Source of the DNA: Candidatus Hydrogenedentota bacterium
GTDB lineage: Bacteria > Hydrogenedentota > Hydrogenedentia > Hydrogenedentiales > GCA-2746185
Reading direction: 5' to 3'
Length of the DNA stretch: 18,925 nt
Assembly (NCBI GenBank): GCA_012965445.1
Contig: DTSJ01000025.1
Coordinates: 1-18,925 of the forward strand
Program-made: the position numbers and the translations under genes
Shown: in pieces, positions 14,839-18,925 of the stretch
How the letters are laid out: each line of letters starts with the position of its first letter
How positions within the stretch are numbered: the stretch's first letter is position 1
Notes under the pieces: generated by a model
What the model was told of the DNA's origin: nothing
The model's database searches: none
What the model saw: the letters and a program-made list of their open reading frames with translations, nothing else

Positions 14839-16464
14839 TCAATCGGTTTCGATAAGCTCAAGCTTAATGATCGAACCGCGTCCGCGTTCGGTGTGGCGTA
14901 CTGGCGCATTCGAGTTACAAGTCCAGACGTTTCCGTCTTCATCAAACTCGAATTCGCGCGTATAAGTCACACGCGTCGGCATGCGGTACTCAGTCATTTT
15001 CTCCGTTTTCGGATCGTACTTCGTCACGGTGTCATTCCCGGTTCCCGTAATCCATACGTTGCCCTTCGGATCGATATTGAGCGCGTAAGGAATCTGATCC
15101 AGTGCGTCGGGAAGGTCAATCACATCCCACTCTTCAGTCTTCGGATCGAAGCTGCCGAATACACCAGAGCCAAAGCCCGGTACCCATACTTTACCGTCCT
15201 GTGCAACATGAAGACGACGTGGTCCGCGGAAAGGCGGGGCCCATTCTTTAATGTCGCCGCCCTCGACGTTCGGGTTGATGCGGCCAATACGATTGCCGTT
15301 GAGCTTCGTATACCAGATCATGCCGTCAACCGGAGAGTAATCGATTCCATACGGAGTAACGCCGCGTGACTCGCCGCGTCCTGCACCACTCACCTGGTCT
15401 GCTTTCAGCAGGTCGTATTGAGTGACTTCCATCGTTTCAGGATGCATCGAGAATACAGCGTTCATACCTGCATCCGTGTACCAAACGAGACCCTCAGGGT
15501 CTTCAGGATTGATACGCAGCGTATGCGGATATGCGCCGCGCGGTCTCGGTGCTGCAGCACTCGAAGCGATCGTCCATTCCCCGGTCTTCACATCAAACTT
15601 GGCCATTTCGCCAGAAATACAAAGCGTGAGCCACATATTTCCGTCGTTCCCCATCTCAATCGAGTGAGGTCCGCGATACGGCTGCGGCAAAGTGTGATTG
15701 ATGCGTTCGCCTGTCTCAGGATTCAACGAAACGATGCCATTGATCGTCATATCGATTCCGTAGACCAAACCATTATTACCAAGTTCAAGGTCATGGATCA
15801 TCGTGTTGTCCTGTGCGCCCATGTCCCATTCCGTGATTATCGCCTTCGTCGCGTCGCCTGTTGGCGCTGCCGGCGCCACAAAAGCAGGCCAGTTTGCAAC
15901 AGCATCTTCAGAGTACGTTTCGACAAGACGCTTCACGAGAGTTTCCTGCGTGTGCTTGTACAAACCGCCGAAACCGTCCATGCGCGTGATCATCGTCTCC
16001 CAGTCAACGGGCTCTTCCGGAGCACGGAAACCTGCCGTTCCAACCTGATGGCAATACGTACACATCATTTTGAAATTCTCTTTGTCTTTCGCATTGTCCC
16101 ACTTGAGCTGGCTGAAAGCGCTGTCTGCCGTCCGTTGAGCTTCAAGATCTTCGCCCGTTGCTGGTTTCATCGCAAAGGACAATCCCGACGCGCCTGCACC
16201 AATTTCATTGTTCCACACATCAAGCTGGCCCAGAAGGCGCGCACGGACATTATGGGTCACATCCCGCAAGGTGTAAGTTCCGTCGGCTTGGCTAAATACC
16301 GTCACGCTCTGTTCACGCGAAGGATCAAAGGCCGAAACCATCACACCTTCCATCGGCTTGCCGGACGCGTCCAGGACCGTACCCGTGATCGACTCCGCGT
16401 ATGCGGGTGCCAATGACAAGCTCATCGCAAGAGCCGTCGCCGCTACCCATCCTTTTTTAATCAT
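14839..16464 (-). CDS. Periplasmic Vgb-like beta-propeller with carboxypeptidase-regulatory-like domain and heme c site
   Basis: 541 residues, exported: signal peptide 1-23 ending AYA. Residues ~24-100 form a carboxypeptidase-regulatory-like beta-sandwich (SITGTVLDASGKPMEGVMVS, then DGTYTLRDV). Residues 101-200 carry one CTYCH heme c motif (135-139). Residues ~205-540 are a six- or seven-bladed propeller with repeats of the type G.DGNMWLT, GLVWYTD, GMIWYTK, GKVWVPG, GNVWITG, GNVWTCN, as in virginiamycin B lyase (streptogramin lyase). True Vgb opens cyclic depsipeptides, but heme-fused versions in environmental bacteria are not known to do so; a periplasmic redox or binding role is equally possible. 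AGGAGG at 16477-16472, seven bases from the ATG, suggests strong translation. The inverted repeat CAATT-GAT-AATTG (16478-16490) sits right beside it. No convincing promoter was found upstream. Confidence 0.85.
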   Translation of the reverse strand: MIKKGWVAATALAMSLSLAPAYAESITGTVLDASGKPMEGVMVSAFDPSREQSVTVFSQADGTYTLRDVTHNVRARLLGQLDVWNNEIGAGASGLSFAMKPATGEDLEAQRTADSAFSQLKWDNAKDKENFKMMCTYCHQVGTAGFRAPEEPVDWETMITRMDGFGGLYKHTQETLVKRLVETYSEDAVANWPAFVAPAAPTGDATKAIITEWDMGAQDNTMIHDLELGNNGLVYGIDMTINGIVSLNPETGERINHTLPQPYRGPHSIEMGNDGNMWLTLCISGEMAKFDVKTGEWTIASSAAAPRPRGAYPHTLRINPEDPEGLVWYTDAGMNAVFSMHPETMEVTQYDLLKADQVSGAGRGESRGVTPYGIDYSPVDGMIWYTKLNGNRIGRINPNVEGGDIKEWAPPFRGPRRLHVAQDGKVWVPGFGSGVFGSFDPKTEEWDVIDLPDALDQIPYALNIDPKGNVWITGTGNDTVTKYDPKTEKMTEYRMPTRVTYTREFEFDEDGNVWTCNSNAPVRHTERGRGSIIKLELIETD

Positions 16465-16756
16465 TACTCTTCCTCCTCAATTGATAATTGCGTTTATATA
16501 TCGTCAAACATTGGTTTTCGGATTAGAGCCAAAATATCCATTTATACCCGCATAACGATCTGGAACACACCCTGCTTACCTTTAACCGACAAAGTATCCG
16601 GTTTAATTCAGATCGCCATTCAGACCAAAACAGTATGGATCGATACCCTACCCCCTGTCAAGTCGCCTTATTTCGCTTAAACGGTAATAGTTTATACACA
16701 TCTACACGCTGTCGGTGTTGAGTTTTTCGAGATCCCAGCACACCACTTTCGCCCAG

Positions 16757-17920
16757 TCAGGCGTCCAGCGACCGCGCTATCACTTCCTTCATTACCTCGT
16801 TCGCACCGCCATAGATTTTCTGGCCCCGGCTGTCCGTATATAACTGCGCAATCGGATACTCCAGCATATACCCATAACCACCGTGAAGCTGTAAACATTC
16901 ATCCACCACCTCGCATTGGGTCTGGGTACTCCACCACTTCGCCATTGCCGCCGTCGAAGCATCCAAAGTCCCGTCTCGGAGCCGCCCGATACATTCATAC
17001 AAAAATGTGCGCAGAACTTCCGTTTTCGTCTTCACCTCGGCCAGTTTAAATCGCGTATTCTGCATGTCCATAAGACGTTTGCCGAATAACTTGCGCTCTT
17101 TCACATACGCCAGCGTCTCCCTCAACGCAAGATCACAGGCCGCAAGAGCCGTAAGACTGATCGATAGTCGTTCGCGCGGAAGCTGCTTCATAAGCTGACC
17201 AAAGCCCCGCCCCTCTTCGCCGCCTAAAAGGCAGTCCTGGGAAACGCGCACATCCTCAAAAAAAAGTTCGGACGTGTCCTGCCCCTTCATCCCGATCTTT
17301 TCCAGATTGCGACCCCGCCGAAATCCGGCAAGACCTTCCGTCTCCAGCATCAACAGCGAGATGCCCTTCGCGCGCGCATTCCGGTCCGTTTTACAAACAA
17401 CACAAACAAGACCGGCAATCTGGCCATTACTGATAAACGTTTTAGACCCGTTCAGCACATAGTCATCGCCGTCCTTCACGGCATATGACTCCACGGCCTG
17501 CAAGTCAGTCCCCGCGTTCGGTTCACTCATGGCAATCGCAGCGATCTGCTCCCCGGCAATCAGACTCGGAAGCCATCGCTGCTTCTGTTCCTCAGATCCA
17601 TAAGCAAGCACATAATGAATCACGTACACCTGCACACGCAGCCCCAGCGCGTAATCCCCCGTCCCCGCATGTTCAAGGAAAATAACCGCATCGTGAGAAG
17701 TATCACCTCCCGACCCTCCATACGCTTCCGGCACGGACGCGCCAAGCAGTCCCGCCGCTCCGAGTTTGGGCCAAATCTCCCGATCCACCATTCCCTGTTT
17801 CCGCCATCGGTCCCTCTGAGGAGCTACTTCGGCAGCAAAAAACTTTCTCGCTGCGTCACGCAGCAATATGTGTTCTTCAGTCATCCACGCCGGACTTCGG
17901 TTCTGATCGGACGATTCCAT
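16757..17920 (-). CDS. Acyl-CoA dehydrogenase, LCAD/isovaleryl-CoA dehydrogenase type
   Basis: 387-residue flavoenzyme with the full three-domain acyl-CoA dehydrogenase layout: helical N-domain, AAIAMSEPNAGTDLQAVES (127-145), YVLNGSKTFISNGQIA (154-169), EKIGMKGQDTSELFFEDVRV (207-226) and the C-terminal LHGGYGYMLEYPIAQLYTD (345-363). The usual catalytic IYEG is IYGG (369-372) here. As in long-chain and isovaleryl-CoA dehydrogenases, the base is expected on the earlier helix, at E250 of PRERLSIS. The ending IYGGANEVMKEVIARSL is characteristic of that subgroup. Substrates in the subgroup include long or branched acyl-CoAs. The ATG at 17920 follows AAGGAG with a 7-base spacer. It is divergent from the isomerase gene, with nearly back-to-back promoters. 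Confidence 0.91.
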   Translation of the reverse strand: MESSDQNRSPAWMTEEHILLRDAARKFFAAEVAPQRDRWRKQGMVDREIWPKLGAAGLLGASVPEAYGGSGGDTSHDAVIFLEHAGTGDYALGLRVQVYVIHYVLAYGSEEQKQRWLPSLIAGEQIAAIAMSEPNAGTDLQAVESYAVKDGDDYVLNGSKTFISNGQIAGLVCVVCKTDRNARAKGISLLMLETEGLAGFRRGRNLEKIGMKGQDTSELFFEDVRVSQDCLLGGEEGRGFGQLMKQLPRERLSISLTALAACDLALRETLAYVKERKLFGKRLMDMQNTRFKLAEVKTKTEVLRTFLYECIGRLRDGTLDASTAAMAKWWSTQTQCEVVDECLQLHGGYGYMLEYPIAQLYTDSRGQKIYGGANEVMKEVIARSLDA

Positions 17921-17959
17921 GCCGCTTCTCCTTGATGCACTTCATTCACGGGAGTCAAG

Positions 17960-17990
17960 AGTATAACATCCGGGTAAACCGACCACGCAA
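17960..17990 (-). promoter_or_regulatory. Possible promoter of the LCAD-type gene
   Basis: Minus-strand TATACT (17965-17960) is a good -10, 40 bases before the start at 17920. A TTGCGT at 17990-17985 would be the -35, but the spacer is 19 bases, longer than ideal. It would abut the -35 of the divergent promoter at 17991, so one regulator could control both genes. Confidence 0.35.
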
Positions 17991-18019
17991 TTGAACTTCC
18001 CGTTTCAACATGATACTTT
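17991..18019 (+). promoter_or_regulatory. Sigma70-type promoter, twin of the one at 13980
   Basis: TTGAAC (17991-17996), a 17-base spacer TTCCCGTTTCAACATGA and TACTTT (18014-18019). With flanks (17987-18020 against 13976-14009) 29 of 34 positions are identical to the cytochrome promoter. It implies a leader of about 70 bases before the isomerase start at 18097. Confidence 0.62.
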
Positions 18020-18096
18020 CGATTCGAAACCACTTTCTGACTATCGCAAAACAGAATCACATACGCGTCTACCGACGCTATAGAAAGGCTATCCAA

Positions 18097-18873
18097 ATGA
18101 TAGACGTAAAAAAAGAAAACCGTGTGATGACCCTCACTCTCAATCGACCAGAAGCACTCAACGCGGCAAACAACGCCGCGTACTCAGGAATTCGCGACGG
18201 ACTGTTCGACGCAGAATCGGATTCCAGTATCGCCGTCGTCGTCGTCACCGGAACAGGCCGAGCCTTCTGCGCAGGCCAGGATCTAGGCGAAATGAACTCT
18301 CGCAACAGCGGTGGCGAACCCGAACCATCCCAATTCCCGAGCATGTTGAAAGCCTTGACCCACTTTCGCAAACCCGTGATCGCCGCCGTAAACGGTATCG
18401 GTGTAGGAATCGGCATGACGTTTCTTTCGCACTGCGATCTCGTACTCATGGCTTCCAGCGCACGCCTGCGCACTCCGTTCCCACAGCTCGGCCTGGCTCC
18501 TGAAGCTGGCAGCAGCTACACCTTCGCACGCGTAATGGGGTGGCAGAATGCCGCCTACACCCTGATGTCCGGCCGCTGGTTTACAGCGCAGGAATGCCTC
18601 GACATGGGTCTGGTCTGGCGCGTATGCGAACCTGATCTGCTCATGGACGAGACCTACGAGGTAGCTCAGGAACTCGCAGCAAACCCCATCCCCTCGCTCG
18701 TTGCCACCAAAGAACTCATGCTCGCCGCAGGGAGGGCGTCTCAGACCATTGACGCCCACGAGCGAGAAAACACCGCCTACGCTTCCCTCCTCGGTGCACC
18801 AGCCAACGAAGAAGCCCTCAAGGCATTTATGGAAAAGCGCGAACCCTATTTCGACAATATTCCGGGATTGTAA
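18097..18873 (+). CDS. Enoyl-CoA hydratase/isomerase family; probable delta3-delta2-enoyl-CoA isomerase
   Basis: Crotonase-fold protein of 258 residues. The oxyanion-hole loops are present: FCAGQDLGEM (57-66) and VNGIGVGIGMTF (98-109). At the hydratase position of the first catalytic Glu (fgqPE) the sequence is PFPQ, with Q130. Instead a Glu lies in LAPEAGSSYTF (E136), matching the HTPF..LG..PE..SSYTF pattern of the peroxisomal ECI2-type delta3-delta2-enoyl-CoA isomerases. It should therefore move double bonds to the 2-trans position during breakdown of unsaturated acyl-CoAs rather than hydrate them. The reading frame is open upstream to 18010, but the ATG at 18097, with GAAAGG eight bases before it, puts the start where the family begins. 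It fits beside two acyl-CoA dehydrogenases. Confidence 0.83.
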   Translation: MIDVKKENRVMTLTLNRPEALNAANNAAYSGIRDGLFDAESDSSIAVVVVTGTGRAFCAGQDLGEMNSRNSGGEPEPSQFPSMLKALTHFRKPVIAAVNGIGVGIGMTFLSHCDLVLMASSARLRTPFPQLGLAPEAGSSYTFARVMGWQNAAYTLMSGRWFTAQECLDMGLVWRVCEPDLLMDETYEVAQELAANPIPSLVATKELMLAAGRASQTIDAHERENTAYASLLGAPANEEALKAFMEKREPYFDNIPGL

Positions 18874-18890
18874 TTTCCGATCAGGCCGGA

Positions 18891-18925
18891 TCAATTCCCC
18901 TTGATGTAATCCACAAACTCCTGCT
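18891..18925 (-). CDS. C-terminal end of a convergent gene (fragment)
   Basis: Reading in from the right edge on the minus strand, one frame gives QEFVDYIKGN and a TGA at 18893-18891, 17 bases past the end of the isomerase gene. The peptide looks like an ordinary protein C-terminus, and a convergent gene would explain the tight spacing. The fragment is too short to identify, and the other frames cannot be excluded. Confidence 0.4.
   Translation of the reverse strand, partial: QEFVDYIKGN

Noticed and set aside
15418..16416. Long plus-strand ORF (332 codons) antisense to the Vgb-like gene
   Set aside because: Its product is an Arg/His/Cys-rich run with no domain, while the minus strand has a signal peptide, heme motif and propeller repeats plus a strong ribosome site and terminator. 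It is a shadow of that gene's codon usage.
16684..16755. Minus-strand frame after the LCAD-type stop reading PDWAKVVCWDLEKLNTDSV
   Set aside because: It looks protein-like but is short, lacks a start and ribosome site, and the dehydrogenase is already full length with a normal C-terminus, so a frameshifted extension is not needed.
16465..16756. Search for a promoter or RNA in the gap upstream of the Vgb-like gene
   Set aside because: Several TATA-like and TTGAC-like strings occur, but none at acceptable spacing, so no promoter was called.

Overview
The window is chromosomal DNA from a Gram-negative bacterium. Exported proteins with signal peptides, a probable outer-membrane beta-barrel, two periplasmic c-type heme proteins and Shine-Dalgarno starts all point that way. 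GC is moderate to fairly high, apart from one AT-richer patch near 6.8-7.2 kb. The gene mix (standalone NAD(P)H-hydrate dehydratase beside thiL, SSS and nucleoside-type MFS transporters, two acyl-CoA dehydrogenases, a Vgb-type propeller fused to a heme domain) fits an uncultured, probably aquatic, heterotroph of the PVC/Hydrogenedentota or proteobacterial type. I cannot fix the phylum from this sequence alone.

Left part (1-6636), mostly housekeeping and transport: the start of a minus-strand outer-membrane barrel gene cut by the window edge; a membrane-anchored diguanylate cyclase; an nnrD-thiL pair (metabolite repair and thiamine diphosphate synthesis); a convergent sodium/solute symporter; and, divergent from it, a nucleoside:H+ symporter-like MFS permease.

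Middle (6637-7831), a scar: an AT-rich gene for a small membrane protein has lost its 3' end and is joined, out of frame, to the 3' part of an HDOD-domain gene. A CCACGGAGACACAGAG motif lies just upstream of the foreign-looking gene.

Right part (7832-18925) looks like a lipid or isoprenoid acyl metabolism region: two translationally coupled FAD oxidoreductases (a carotenoid isomerase/retinol saturase-like protein and a COG2907-like amine oxidase-fold protein), a type B carboxylesterase, an acyl-CoA dehydrogenase, a small exported cytochrome c, a convergent periplasmic Vgb propeller carrying a regulatory-like domain and a CxxCH heme site, a second LCAD/IVD-type acyl-CoA dehydrogenase, and a divergent enoyl-CoA isomerase-like crotonase. 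These genes sit on both strands, but two sets of near-identical upstream sequences link them. The esterase and the first acyl-CoA dehydrogenase share a TATACAATCA...CGGAGAC leader. The cytochrome and the isomerase share a 34-bp promoter block (29 of 34 identical), including the whole -35/-10 spacer. My reading is a dispersed small regulon for ester hydrolysis, acyl-chain oxidation and electron transfer. That reading is inference. No tRNA, rRNA, CRISPR array or complete insertion sequence was seen.
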